From positions 1-53,987 of the forward strand of contig JANYDH010000141.1 of the NCBI GenBank assembly GCA_025359865.1: 53,987 nucleotides of DNA, written 5' to 3'. This document shows positions 36,387 through 45,446 of this stretch, one piece after another. Source of the DNA: Actinomycetes bacterium. GTDB taxonomy: Bacteria > Actinomycetota > Acidimicrobiia > Acidimicrobiales > Ilumatobacteraceae. Every line of letters begins with the position of its first letter. The first letter of the stretch is position 1. Made by a program: the position numbers and the translations under genes. The notes under the pieces are model-generated. The model was given only the letters and a program-made list of their open reading frames with translations. It was not told the origin of the DNA and did not search any database.

Positions 36387-38033
36387 ATGACAAACGAAGT
36401 GGACGAGGATCGCGCCCATCTGCACGAAATGGGCTACGCCCAGGAGCTGCATCGCGGACTCGGCACATTCAGCAACTTCGCCATCAGCTTCTCGATCATC
36501 TCGATCCTGGCCGGTGGTATGACGAGCTTCTGGCTCGGGATGGTCACGAGCGGGCCACGGGTGATCACCATTGGATGGGTGGTAGTTGGGTTCTTCGCCC
36601 TACTTGTCGGCATGGCGATGGGCGAGATCTGCTCGTCGTACCCGACAGCTGGCGGCCTGTACTACTGGTCGGCCAAACTGGCGCGCAAGAACGCACCACG
36701 GTGGGCATGGTTCACCGGGTACTTCAACCTGCTCGGACAGATCGGCGTCATCGCCTCCGTGGATTACGCGCTTGCGATCTTCACGGGCTATTTCATTCGC
36801 ATGTTCGACGACACGTTCAAGCTCACCGCGTGGACGGTCTTCGGCATCTTCCTGCTGATCCTGATCGCACACGGACTGTTGAACACGTTCAGCGTGAACG
36901 TCGTCAAAATCCTCGGCGACGTAAGTGTGTGGTGGCACGTCGTCGGCGTGGCAATCATCGCCGGTGTGCTGTTCATCGCTCCGACAAACACTCGCGGCAT
37001 CGGTGCGGCGTTCGACGCTGCTCCCCCCGGATTGACCGGCTGGACAGGCGGCTTCTTCGTGACGTGTTATCTGTTTGCTCTCGGGCTGCTGCTGGCGCAG
37101 TACACGATCACCGGGTTCGACGCCTCGGCCCACGTCAGCGAAGAGACCAAGGGGGCAAGAACGGAAGCACCGAAGGCGATCGTCCGGTCGATCTACATCT
37201 CGGCCATCGCCGCCCTCATCTTGAACCTGGCGATGATTTCGGCGTTGCCGAAGGACGATGCGAGTTACACCGCGATTGCGTTCGGTGGCGGCAACGACAC
37301 TTTCCTCGTGAATGCTGCACCTCGGCTGATCTCGAGCGCGGTTGGTTCCGGAATGGCGAAGTTCTTGGTGTTCATCTCGATTGTCGGACAATTCTTCTGC
37401 GGGATGGCCTCGGTCACTGCGAACAGCAGGATGATCTACGCCTTCAGCCGTGACAACGCACTGCCTGGGTCCAAGTACTGGCACAAGATCAACAAGAAGA
37501 CCCGCACTCCAACGAACTCGGTGTGGCTCGGCGTCGTGCTCGCAGCGATCACCGGATCACTGTCGCTCTACCAAAAGGGTGGGTACTCCACAGCGTTCTT
37601 CGCGTTGACCGGAATCTGCGTCATCGGCTTGTACATCTCGTATGCAATCCCGATCTACCTCCGCCTGACCAACCCCGATTTCGTTGTCGGGCCCTGGAAC
37701 CTGAAGGGGAGGCACAAGATCGTCGGCTGGGTGTCTCTGGCATGGATCGCGTTCATCACGGTCTTGTTCTTCTCGCCGCTGTTCTGGCCGTTCTGGCCGA
37801 TCTGGGGCAACGACAACACCATCTTCAACGCAGATGGCACACCGAGCGGGTTCTTCAAACAGAACAACTTCAACTTCACTGGTCCACTGATCGCCCTCGC
37901 TGCTATCGCGATCTTCGCGTACTGGGGTCTCAGCGGTCGGAAGTGGTTCAAAGGCCCGATGGTGCAGGGTACGCCCGAAGAGTTGGCGGCGATCGAGCAC
38001 GAACTCGATGCGCTGGAGCACGGCACACTCTGA
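36387..38033 (+). CDS. APC-family amino acid permease
   Basis: A 548-residue integral membrane transporter with about 12 hydrophobic helices. The N-terminal LHRGLGTFSNFAISFSIISI and the ITGFDASAHVSEETKGA motif are typical of the amino acid/GABA/choline branch of the APC superfamily. ATG 36387 has AAGGGG upstream. The substrate cannot be decided; GABA or another amine-type amino acid would fit with the PuuD-like genes. A strong hairpin terminator follows. Confidence 0.9.
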   Translation: MTNEVDEDRAHLHEMGYAQELHRGLGTFSNFAISFSIISILAGGMTSFWLGMVTSGPRVITIGWVVVGFFALLVGMAMGEICSSYPTAGGLYYWSAKLARKNAPRWAWFTGYFNLLGQIGVIASVDYALAIFTGYFIRMFDDTFKLTAWTVFGIFLLILIAHGLLNTFSVNVVKILGDVSVWWHVVGVAIIAGVLFIAPTNTRGIGAAFDAAPPGLTGWTGGFFVTCYLFALGLLLAQYTITGFDASAHVSEETKGARTEAPKAIVRSIYISAIAALILNLAMISALPKDDASYTAIAFGGGNDTFLVNAAPRLISSAVGSGMAKFLVFISIVGQFFCGMASVTANSRMIYAFSRDNALPGSKYWHKINKKTRTPTNSVWLGVVLAAITGSLSLYQKGGYSTAFFALTGICVIGLYISYAIPIYLRLTNPDFVVGPWNLKGRHKIVGWVSLAWIAFITVLFFSPLFWPFWPIWGNDNTIFNADGTPSGFFKQNNFNFTGPLIALAAIAIFAYWGLSGRKWFKGPMVQGTPEELAAIEHELDALEHGTL

Positions 38034-38057
38034 CAGCGCCCGAACCCTGATCGATGT

Positions 38058-38096
38058 CAACGAACGAGCCGGCCTTCGGGCCGGCTCAGTTCGTTG
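38058..38096. terminator. Bidirectional intrinsic terminator
   Basis: A near-perfect hairpin: an outer stem CAACGAAC/GTTCGTTG, an inner stem GAGCCGGCC/GGCCGGCTC with a TTCG tetraloop, and one bulged A. It lies between the convergent permease and phosphotransferase genes, and the minus-strand stop codon falls inside the stem. Confidence 0.85.
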
Positions 38097-39009
38097 GGAG
38101 GGGAGACTTGCGGGCGTCGTTCAGCCAGGTCTCAAACAGCGGCACTGATGCGAGGCGCTCGCAGTTTTCCAACCGTTCGTCCGCATAGGCGACAAAGTCG
38201 GTGTCGAGCGTGCTGATTGCCTGCTGCACGACGGCCCACATGCCCTCACGGAACTCGCTCATGACCTTCATCAACTGCAGCCGCGCCCAGCCTGAGGTAG
38301 TGATCGAGCCGAAGTAGTGCCGCAGAAGGCTTTCGTCCGACGAGGTTGTGAAGGACGAGTTCACGCTCAGGTTGGCGAGGTCGAAGAACACGTCGTTCAT
38401 GCCGGCGTATTCGAAGTCGAGAAGCCACACTCGGTCGTCTTCGAATAGCACGTTGGCCGGTAGCAAATCGTTGTGGCACGGAATCGGTGGAATCGGAGAG
38501 ATCGCGAATGCTCGTTCGATGCGACGACTCTGTTGGTGCAACCGCTCATAGCTCGATGGTGCGATGACGCCGTGGGCCCCGGCGTCGCGCGCGTGCCACT
38601 CGACCACACGGTGAATCGGGAAGGCGCCCGCCACGGGGCCGCTGCCGTGAAAGCGGCGTAGCAACTGAGTCACGTCGGCCAGGTGCTCGACGAACTGTTC
38701 CGGTGTGGCGTGATGGCCCGGCACGAGTTTGGTGATGAGCGTGCCGATTCCGGGAAGCTTGCCGACCACTGGTGGGCCGATACCGAGCGTCGCCGCCCGC
38801 GCTGCCGCTTCGGCTTCGTTGGCTCGGTCGATGCCCAACAGTGCGGTGCGCTCGCCTGGCAATCGAACGACGTACTCGGTGTCATCGACGGAGACGACGT
38901 AGTTGTGATTCGTGATGCCACCCTGCAGAGGACGAATGTCAAGTTGTGCGGTTGCCCACGCTGGCACGCGCCGAACCACCTGTTCGACCATGTCCAACTC
39001 GTCGCTCAC
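38086..39009 (-). CDS. Choline kinase/LicA-like phosphotransferase
   Basis: A 307-residue protein of the aminoglycoside/choline kinase fold. The Brenner motif HNDLLPAN and the metal-binding LLDFEYAGMND are present, with a nucleotide-binding N-lobe (LQGGITNHNY). The LDFEYA form favours choline or ethanolamine kinase-like enzymes over antibiotic kinases. The GTG at 39009 overlaps the stop of the glycosyltransferase gene as GTGA, so the two are cotranscribed. A role in decorating glycoconjugates or in choline use is inferred. Confidence 0.85.
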   Translation of the reverse strand: MSDELDMVEQVVRRVPAWATAQLDIRPLQGGITNHNYVVSVDDTEYVVRLPGERTALLGIDRANEAEAAARAATLGIGPPVVGKLPGIGTLITKLVPGHHATPEQFVEHLADVTQLLRRFHGSGPVAGAFPIHRVVEWHARDAGAHGVIAPSSYERLHQQSRRIERAFAISPIPPIPCHNDLLPANVLFEDDRVWLLDFEYAGMNDVFFDLANLSVNSSFTTSSDESLLRHYFGSITTSGWARLQLMKVMSEFREGMWAVVQQAISTLDTDFVAYADERLENCERLASVPLFETWLNDARKSPLPTN

Positions 39010-40094
39010 GACGTCACCATCGCGTATGCGGCTTCAACGCCGTCGACCAAGGTGTCCACATCGAACACAGTCTGGCCTATCCGGTGGCCTGCAGCGCCGA
39101 TGCTCGCAGCGAGGGCCGGATCGTGGAGTAGCTCGGCGATCGCCTCGGCCAGAGCGCGGTGATCGCCGACGGGTACGAGTCGCGCATCGACCCGGTCGGT
39201 GAGATGGCGAGTGACGGTGCCGACAGCCGTGGTGACAAGTGGCTTTCCGACCGCCAGATACTCGGCGATCACGAGCGGCGAGCCCTCCCATCGTGACGAC
39301 AGGGCGACCACATCGGCTGCGTTCATCTCGTCGACCGGATTTGCGCGATGGCCGGCGAACGTGACGACGCGCTGGAGGCCTAGGCCGTGTGATTGGGTAA
39401 CGAGATGATCGTGCTCGGGGCCGTCACCGACGATGATTGCCCGGGTTGAAGGCACCAGACGCTCGACCTCGGCCAGGGCGCGGAGGAACATCCCGAGATC
39501 TTTTTGTGGGTGAAGTCGTGCGACAACGACGACAAGTGGGGCATCCGGATCGATTCCGAACTCGTTGCGCACCTCGGCGCGAGAACGACCGACGGTCCGT
39601 GTGGGCGATACCGGAAGTACGAACGATCGGCGTGACGACGGGGTGAGGTCGCGAAGGCGGACCTCGATCTCGTCGGAGATGACGATGACGTAATCGACTC
39701 GGACAATGATTGCCGCCTCAATCCGACGCAGAATCCGTGCAACAGGCCCGGCGTGCGTACCCGTGACCAGATTGTGGATGGTGAGTACCAGCGGGGGATG
39801 ACGTCGAATCGTGAGTACCACCAATGCAGCCTTCAGACCGTGTGCATGCACCAGATCGGGCGAAGCTGTCAGCACTGACAGCAGTTGCCCGCGGGCACGG
39901 ACCAAGGCGATCGGGTTCCAACCGGCAGGCACTTGAACGATCGCATCCTGATCGCCGACGCCGTCCATCACGCCCGCCGGACCGGCCGTCGTGACCGCCC
40001 AACCGCGCTCGCGCAGGTGACGGCTCAGCGCGCTGACATGGGCACGAATGCCGCCCGCGGACGGACCGAGAAGCTCTACGACCGCGCCCGACAT
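39006..40094 (-). CDS. GT4-family glycosyltransferase
   Basis: A 362-residue GT-B fold glycosyltransferase. The N-terminal [16 protein letters not shown] acceptor-side loop and the C-terminal donor-site motif EGSPLVIAE (E-x7-E) are typical of family GT4. The [19 protein letters not shown] segment is also characteristic. ATG 40094 gives [10 protein letters not shown]. It is cotranscribed with the choline-kinase-like gene and divergent from the second nuo operon. Sugar donor and acceptor are unknown. Confidence 0.9.
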   Translation of the reverse strand: MSGAVVELLGPSAGGIRAHVSALSRHLRERGWAVTTAGPAGVMDGVGDQDAIVQVPAGWNPIALVRARGQLLSVLTASPDLVHAHGLKAALVVLTIRRHPPLVLTIHNLVTGTHAGPVARILRRIEAAIIVRVDYVIVISDEIEVRLRDLTPSSRRSFVLPVSPTRTVGRSRAEVRNEFGIDPDAPLVVVVARLHPQKDLGMFLRALAEVERLVPSTRAIIVGDGPEHDHLVTQSHGLGLQRVVTFAGHRANPVDEMNAADVVALSSRWEGSPLVIAEYLAVGKPLVTTAVGTVTRHLTDRVDARLVPVGDHRALAEAIAELLHDPALAASIGAAGHRIGQTVFDVDTLVDGVEAAYAMVTS

Positions 40095-40219
40095 GCAAAA
40101 AGGTGTAGCACGCGAATGCTCGGTTCGCCGTGTTCCGCCTCAGAAGTTGGCGTCGCGGCTGCCTGCCCCACGCAGCGAAGTTGTGAGACGATTCAGGGGT
40201 CGTAGTAGCGTCATTGCCG

Positions 40220-40585
40220 ATGTCTCAGTTCCTTCGCGACTACCTGACCGTGGTCTGGTTCGCCGCCATCGCCCTTCTGCTCGCAGGTCTCCTCCTCGGC
40301 ATCTCGGCGTTGGTGCGGCCGAACAAGCCCACGCCGCAGAAACTCATTGCATACGAAAGCGGTGTCGACCCCGTCGGCGATGGCTGGTCGCAGAGCCAGA
40401 TCCGCTATTACATTTTTGCTCTGCTGTTCGTCGTGTTCGATGTCGAAGCAGTGTTCATCTTCCCCTGGGCCACTCAGCTCGAGCGATACGCCGGATTCGG
40501 CCTCGTCGAAATGGGTGTGTTCGTCTTCGTCTTGCTCCTTGGCCTCGTGTATGCGTGGCGCAAGGGCGTTCTGCGTTGGGTGTAA
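40220..40585 (+). CDS. nuoA: NADH-quinone oxidoreductase-type subunit A (copy 2)
   Basis: A 121-residue three-helix subunit, first of the second complex I operon. The motif YESG replaces the YECG of copy 1, so the conserved cysteine of the TMH1-2 loop is Ser here. The [15 protein letters not shown] segment is typical. ATG 40220 lies 125 bases from the divergent glycosyltransferase start; no obvious ribosome site precedes it. Confidence 0.95.
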   Translation: MSQFLRDYLTVVWFAAIALLLAGLLLGISALVRPNKPTPQKLIAYESGVDPVGDGWSQSQIRYYIFALLFVVFDVEAVFIFPWATQLERYAGFGLVEMGVFVFVLLLGLVYAWRKGVLRWV

Positions 40586-40590
40586 TCAAC

Positions 40591-41130
40591 ATGGGTCTTG
40601 TCGACAAGGGGCGGATGCCCAAACCACTCACGCACCTGTTCAACCTGGGGCGTTCGTACAGTCTGTGGGTGTACCAATGGGGCCTCGCGTGCTGTGCCAT
40701 CGAGATGGGCGCGGCGTTCGGGTCGCCGCGCTACGACGTGATGCGCCTCGGCGTCATCCCCTTGCCGGCCAGTCCCCGTCAAGCCGACCTCGTGGTCGTC
40801 AGTGGCACCGTCACTGACAAGATGGCGCCCGCGATCAAGCGCCTCTACGAGCAGATGCCCGAGCCGAAGTACGTGATCTCGATGGGGTCATGCGCCAATT
40901 GCGGGGGCCCGTACTGGGACAGCTATTCCGTCACGAAGGGCGTCGACCAGATCATTCCCGTCGATGTCTACGTGCCTGGCTGCCCGCCCCGCCCCGAGGC
41001 GCTCCTCGAAGGTGTTGTGTTGTTGCAACAGCGAATCAAGAACGAAGACATGGGCGCCCGGTGGCGTGGCGAGGGTACGAAGAACCTCGTCAAGCACCCG
41101 ATCGTCGTGGGCGGTGGTCCAGTTGAGTGA
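40591..41130 (+). CDS. nuoB: NADH-quinone oxidoreductase-type subunit B (copy 2)
   Basis: A 179-residue subunit holding cluster N2. All four ligands are visible: CC in [10 protein letters not shown] and cysteines in [10 protein letters not shown] and VPGCPPRPE. An extra Cys in CANCGG is a common variant. The start is ATG 40591, five bases after nuoA. The stop region overlaps the nuoC start. Confidence 0.96.
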   Translation: MGLVDKGRMPKPLTHLFNLGRSYSLWVYQWGLACCAIEMGAAFGSPRYDVMRLGVIPLPASPRQADLVVVSGTVTDKMAPAIKRLYEQMPEPKYVISMGSCANCGGPYWDSYSVTKGVDQIIPVDVYVPGCPPRPEALLEGVVLLQQRIKNEDMGARWRGEGTKNLVKHPIVVGGGPVE

Positions 41131-41848
41131 CGCAGTCGCCACCGCTAGCACGCCCGAGCCATTAGCGCTGCCAGGCGATGGACTACGTGAGCGCGTCGTC
41201 CAGCAACTTCGTGACGTGCTTGGCGAGGGTCTCGTCGACAGTCTTGTCAAGCCCGGCGACGACGTTTGGGTACGGGTTCGTCCCGAAGCCTGGCGCGCGG
41301 CCGGCTTTGCGCTGCGCGACGTGGTTGGCTGCCAGCATTTCAGCTTTCTGTCGGCAATCGACTGGATGCCCAGTCCGTTCGGCCGTGGCGAAGACGACCC
41401 GACTGCGCCGCCGCCAGAACGCAGTACCGAGGTCCGGCATGGCTACACCGGCGGCGATGCTCGGTTTCAGGTGTTCGCGCGTGTCACCAACCTGGTCGAA
41501 CATTTCGGTGTCACGATCAAGGCCGACGTACCGGCGGGAGAGAACGGTGACCTGGTCGTCGACAGCTGGCTGAGCGTGTATGCCGGAGCAAACTGGCATG
41601 AGCGCGAGGCACATGAAATGTTCGGCATTCGCTTTGCCGGGCATCCAGACCTGCGCAACATGTACCTGCCGACCGAGTTCGAAGGTCATCCGCTGCGCAA
41701 GGATTTCCCACTGCTCGCACGGATGGTGAAACCGTGGCCGGGCATCGTCGATGTCGAGCCGCTCCCCGGTGGAGACGATCCGAATGACGGCACGACAAGC
41801 GGTACGACAAGCGGTACGACAGGCGATACGGAAGAAGGTGGCGAGTGA
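41123..41848 (+). CDS. nuoC: NADH-quinone oxidoreductase-type subunit C (copy 2)
   Basis: A 30-kDa-type subunit of about 241 residues with [13 protein letters not shown] and GHPLRKDFP. The start is uncertain: TTG 41123 overlaps the nuoB stop by eight bases and has GGTGG upstream, while in-frame GTG 41114 is an alternative; no ATG is suitable. The C-terminus ends in a low-complexity tail of TTSG repeats encoded by 12-bp tandem repeats. It is about 70 residues longer than copy 1. Confidence 0.92.
   Translation: MSDAVATASTPEPLALPGDGLRERVVQQLRDVLGEGLVDSLVKPGDDVWVRVRPEAWRAAGFALRDVVGCQHFSFLSAIDWMPSPFGRGEDDPTAPPPERSTEVRHGYTGGDARFQVFARVTNLVEHFGVTIKADVPAGENGDLVVDSWLSVYAGANWHEREAHEMFGIRFAGHPDLRNMYLPTEFEGHPLRKDFPLLARMVKPWPGIVDVEPLPGGDDPNDGTTSGTTSGTTGDTEEGGE
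41789..41830. repeat. 12-bp tandem repeats in the nuoC copy 2 tail
   Basis: The unit GGTACGACAAGC is repeated about three times with small changes and encodes the TTSG repeats at the C-terminus of NuoC copy 2. Confidence 0.8.
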
Positions 41849-43017
41849 CTGATCTTGTCGACCGTCAAAAGCTCAGCTACATCGCTGCGCAGGCAGCCGA
41901 TGCGCGTCTGAACGTCGAACTCGAGACCGAAGGGATGACCCTCAACATCGGGCCGCAGCACCCTGCCACGCACGGAACGCTGCGGATCATCGTCCGCCTC
42001 GATGGCGAGCAAGTGGTATGGGCCGATCCGTCGGCGGGCTACATGCACCGCGGCTATGAAAAACTCACCGAGGTGCGCACGTTCCCACAGGTCACTTCGT
42101 TGATCAACCGCATCGACTGGCTGGGCAGCTTCGCCAACGAGGTGCCCTTCATCTTGGCCGCCGAGAAGTTGATGGGTGTCGAGGCGCCGCCTCGCGCACA
42201 GTGGATTCGCACGATCTTGTTCGAGCTCAGCCGCATCGCCAACGTCTCGCTGTTCCTCGGCGATCTCGGCGTTCAGCTCGGTGCGATCACCCCGGTGTTC
42301 ATGGCGTTTCGTGACCGCGAATACGTGCTCAACCTCATCGAGAGTGCCACCGGTGGCCGGTTCCATCCGAACTTCGATCGCATCGGCGGTCTCAAGGATG
42401 ACCTGCCGAAGGGTTGGATCCTCGAGACCCGCCAGGTGATGAAGAAGCTGCGCAACTTCTGCGATGAGATCGAGAACTTGTTGTTCGGCAATGCGATTTT
42501 CCAGATCCGCACCCGCGGTATCGGGATCATCCCCAAAGAGGTCGCCCTGCAATACGGTCTCAGTGGTGCCAACCTGCGTGCTAGCGGCGTTGATTGGGAC
42601 CTGCGCCGCGACCAGAAGATTCCGCTCGCCTACGACAAGATCGACTTCAAGGTGTGGACGCATCCGGATGGCGACAGCTTCGCCAGGTGCTGGATCCGGT
42701 TGCAGGAGACCCGCGAAGCCACCCTCATCGTCGACAAACTGCTCGACGGGCTGCCCGCCGGACCGGTCATGGCCAAGGTGCCGCGAATCATCAAGGTGCC
42801 AGAGGGCGAGGCGTACGTCAGTACCGAGAACCCACTCGGCGAGATGGGCTACTACGTGGTCAGCCAAGGCGATCTTGGCCCGTTCCGGGTCAAGATCCGC
42901 ACGGCGAGCTTCAACAACATCTCGATCGTGCCGTGGGTACTGCGCGGTGTGTTCGTCCCCGACGTCATCACCATCCTCGCCTCGTTGTACTTCATCCTCG
43001 GAGATATCGACAAGTGA
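41845..43017 (+). CDS. nuoD: NADH-quinone oxidoreductase-type subunit D (copy 2), altered quinone site
   Basis: A 390-residue 49-kDa-type subunit. His43 (in ATHG) matches Thermus Nqo4 His38, but the position of the quinone-binding Tyr87 is Trp92 (in NRIDWLGSF). The spacing of 49 residues from the His is the same as in copy 1 and Thermus, so the alignment is secure. The rest is typical (GYYVVSQGD; the last residues are LGDIDK). GTG 41845 overlaps the nuoC stop, and the stop overlaps nuoH as TGATG. Confidence 0.95.
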   Translation: MTDLVDRQKLSYIAAQAADARLNVELETEGMTLNIGPQHPATHGTLRIIVRLDGEQVVWADPSAGYMHRGYEKLTEVRTFPQVTSLINRIDWLGSFANEVPFILAAEKLMGVEAPPRAQWIRTILFELSRIANVSLFLGDLGVQLGAITPVFMAFRDREYVLNLIESATGGRFHPNFDRIGGLKDDLPKGWILETRQVMKKLRNFCDEIENLLFGNAIFQIRTRGIGIIPKEVALQYGLSGANLRASGVDWDLRRDQKIPLAYDKIDFKVWTHPDGDSFARCWIRLQETREATLIVDKLLDGLPAGPVMAKVPRIIKVPEGEAYVSTENPLGEMGYYVVSQGDLGPFRVKIRTASFNNISIVPWVLRGVFVPDVITILASLYFILGDIDK

Positions 43018-44063
43018 TGGTCGCCGCAGATCTTCCCTATTGGGCGCAATCGTTGTTGCGGGTGCTCGGTGGCACCGTCGCAGTGTTGCTGCCTGCCGGC
43101 ACCATCGTGTACCTGTTCTTGTTCAAGATGATGTCGTTCATGCAGAGCCGGCTCGGCCCGATGGAAGCAGGGCCGTACGGCTCGATGCAGCTGTTCGCCG
43201 AGGTCGGCAAGTGGCTGCAGAAGGAAGACATCCAGCCGGAACTGGCCGACAAGCGGATCTTCAAGATCGCCCCGCTGATCGTCTTGGTCAGTACGTTCAT
43301 CCTGGTTGCGGTGGTTCCATTCGGTCCCGACGCGTGGTTCACCAACTTCGAAACGGGTGTGTTCTATGCGTTGGCGGTCAGCTCCGTCAGCGTGCTCGGC
43401 ATCCTCATTGCGGGTTGGTCGAGCGCCAACAAGTACTCACTGCTCGGCGGGTTGCGTGCTGCCGGCCAGCTCATCGCGTACGAGCTGCCGATGGTGCTCG
43501 CCGTGATCGGCGTCGTCATTCAGGCTGGCACGCTGAACTTGCAGGGCATCGTCGTCAGCCAGAACGCCGGCTCGATGTTCGGATGGGACGGCCTCGGTAA
43601 CCCCTACATCCTCACCCAGTTCGTCGGGTTCTTGGTGTTCATGATCTCGGTGCAGGCCGAGCTCACGCAGACCCCGTTCGACATGCCGATCGCCGAGAGC
43701 GAACTCGTCTCTGGCTACATGACCGAGTACTCGGGCTTCCGGTTCTTGATCTTCTTCATCGCCGAGTTCGCGAATGTCGGGGTGTTCACGCTCATCGCCA
43801 GCATCTTGTTCCTCGGCGGATGGGGCATCCCGTTCAGCTGGTTCGGGTGGACATCGGTTGATTCGATCGACAACTGGATGAACGTCGTCGGGCCGTTGAT
43901 CATGGTCACCAAGATGATCGTGTTGTCGTTCATCGTGATGTGGGTCCGGTTCAGCTACCCACGCTTGCGCGAGGACCAACTGCAGCGGTTCGCGTGGAAA
44001 GTGCTGATCCCCGTGTCCCTAGTCAACATCATGATTACGGCCGTCTTGAAGGTGATGTTCTGA
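43017..44063 (+). CDS. nuoH: NADH-quinone oxidoreductase-type subunit H (copy 2)
   Basis: A 348-residue membrane subunit. Copy 1 has the canonical [16 protein letters not shown]; this copy has [17 protein letters not shown], so the arginine and the first glutamate of the EAE set in the quinone-chamber loop are absent. The following MTEYSG is conserved. ATG 43017 overlaps nuoD by one base. Its stop lies within a 14-bp tandem duplication that moves the nuoI start away. Confidence 0.95.
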   Translation: MVAADLPYWAQSLLRVLGGTVAVLLPAGTIVYLFLFKMMSFMQSRLGPMEAGPYGSMQLFAEVGKWLQKEDIQPELADKRIFKIAPLIVLVSTFILVAVVPFGPDAWFTNFETGVFYALAVSSVSVLGILIAGWSSANKYSLLGGLRAAGQLIAYELPMVLAVIGVVIQAGTLNLQGIVVSQNAGSMFGWDGLGNPYILTQFVGFLVFMISVQAELTQTPFDMPIAESELVSGYMTEYSGFRFLIFFIAEFANVGVFTLIASILFLGGWGIPFSWFGWTSVDSIDNWMNVVGPLIMVTKMIVLSFIVMWVRFSYPRLREDQLQRFAWKVLIPVSLVNIMITAVLKVMF

Positions 44064-44078
44064 TGGTGATGTTCTGAT
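44051..44078. repeat. 14-bp tandem duplication at the nuoH-nuoI junction
   Basis: GGTGATGTTCTGAT occurs at 44051-44064 and 44065-44078. The first copy contains the nuoH stop and the second contains an identical TGATG that now forms the nuoI start. Without the duplication, nuoH and nuoI would overlap by one base, as at other junctions here. Confidence 0.92.
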
Positions 44079-44595
44079 GGGTGTCGCGAAAGACTTCAAG
44101 AACGGGTATCTGAAGGGCCTCGGGGTCACGCTCAACACGTTCGTGCAGACCGTCAAGCCGAAGAAGTTCGGTGGTGGCGCGGCCACCGTGCAGTACCCGC
44201 ACGAAAAAGAAGCACCGCCGATCCGCGCCCGTGGGGTGATTGCGCTCCGTGAGGACAACTGCACCTCGTGCATGCTCTGTGCTCGTAGCTGCCCCGATTG
44301 GTGCATCTACATCGAAGGCCACAAGGAGTTGGCCCCGCCGCGACGCGCTGGTGGTGCACCACGCAAGGTCAACAAACTCGACCGGTTCGACATTGACTAT
44401 GCGCTGTGCATGTACTGCGGTATCTGTGTCGAGGTGTGCCCGTTCGACGCGTTGTTCTGGAGTCCCGAGTACGAGTACAGCGAGCCGCGCATTGCCGACT
44501 TGTTGCATGACAAGACCAAGCTCGGCGAATGGATGGAAACCGTTCCGGAGGCTCCCGAACTCGAAGTCGGCGCCGACAGCAAGGGCAAGAAGTGA
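44077..44595 (+). CDS. nuoI: NADH-quinone oxidoreductase-type subunit I (copy 2)
   Basis: A 172-residue subunit with two [4Fe-4S] motifs, [15 protein letters not shown] and [12 protein letters not shown], equivalent to clusters N6a and N6b. In an operon without nuoG this subunit would be the outermost iron-sulfur entry point, exposed to a donor such as ferredoxin. Its basic linker between the clusters ([14 protein letters not shown]) could help dock an acidic partner; that is inference. Confidence 0.95.
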   Translation: MGVAKDFKNGYLKGLGVTLNTFVQTVKPKKFGGGAATVQYPHEKEAPPIRARGVIALREDNCTSCMLCARSCPDWCIYIEGHKELAPPRRAGGAPRKVNKLDRFDIDYALCMYCGICVEVCPFDALFWSPEYEYSEPRIADLLHDKTKLGEWMETVPEAPELEVGADSKGKK

Positions 44596-45107
44596 TGCTC
44601 GCCCAGAACGTACAGGTCGCGCAGAACATCGGTTTCGGCATCATCGCCGCCGTGATGATCGCCAGCGCGCTCAAGGTGGTCACGAGCAGCAACGTGGTGC
44701 ATGCGGCTCTGGCCTTGGTGGCCGTGTTGGCCGGCGCGGCTGCGCAGTATCTGTTGCTGGCCGCCGAGTTCGTTGCGGTCACCCAGATTCTGGTGTATGT
44801 CGGCGCAGTGATGGTGCTGTTCCTGTTCGGGGTGATGCTCACCCGGGCCAAGCTCGGCCGCGACGCCGACCTCAACAACAAGAACGCAAAAGTGGGTATA
44901 CCGGTCGCGCTGCTCATGCTTGGCGTGATGGTCTACGTGCTGATCGACGGATGGCACGCGACGAAGTTGCCGCAAGATGGTGGCCAGGTCGAGTTGAAGA
45001 ACGTGAGCGACAGCATCTTCGTGCCCTATCTGCTGCCGTTCTGGGCGCTGTCGTTCGTCTTGCTCGCCGCCGTCATCGGCGCAATTGTCCTGGCCCGTAA
45101 AGACTGA
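44595..45107 (+). CDS. nuoJ: NADH-quinone oxidoreductase-type subunit J (copy 2)
   Basis: A 170-residue five-helix membrane subunit with the helix 3 motif ILVYVGAVMVLFLFGVML. ATG 44595 overlaps the nuoI stop by one base. No unusual loop is present. Confidence 0.93.
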   Translation: MLAQNVQVAQNIGFGIIAAVMIASALKVVTSSNVVHAALALVAVLAGAAAQYLLLAAEFVAVTQILVYVGAVMVLFLFGVMLTRAKLGRDADLNNKNAKVGIPVALLMLGVMVYVLIDGWHATKLPQDGGQVELKNVSDSIFVPYLLPFWALSFVLLAAVIGAIVLARKD

Positions 45108-45128
45108 TGGACGAGGACTGAGGCTTCC

Positions 45129-45443
45129 ATGTTGGTCAACAACTTCCTTTTGCTCGGTGCGGTGTTGTTCTGTATCGGCGTCTATGGCGTGATCGCCCGC
45201 AAGAACGCGGTGATGGTGCTGATGTCGATCGAGTTGATCCTCAACTCGGTCAACCTCAATCTGCTGGCGTTCAACCAACTCTGGGCCAAGGACAATCCGG
45301 GCCACGTCGATGGCAACACGTTTGCGTTGTACATCATCGCGATTGCTGCGGCCGAGGTGGGCGTTGGTTTGGCGATGGTGCTGCTGATCTTCAGGAACCG
45401 CAAGAGCATCTCGCTCGACGAACTTTCGGAAATGAAGGGCTGA
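45129..45443 (+). CDS. nuoK: NADH-quinone oxidoreductase-type subunit K (copy 2)
   Basis: A 104-residue three-helix subunit with conserved glutamates in SIELILNSVNL and AAAEVGVGL. It begins 21 bases after nuoJ with GGACTGAGG upstream, and nuoL follows three bases after its stop. Confidence 0.95.
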   Translation: MLVNNFLLLGAVLFCIGVYGVIARKNAVMVLMSIELILNSVNLNLLAFNQLWAKDNPGHVDGNTFALYIIAIAAAEVGVGLAMVLLIFRNRKSISLDELSEMKG

Positions 45444-45446
45444 GGC

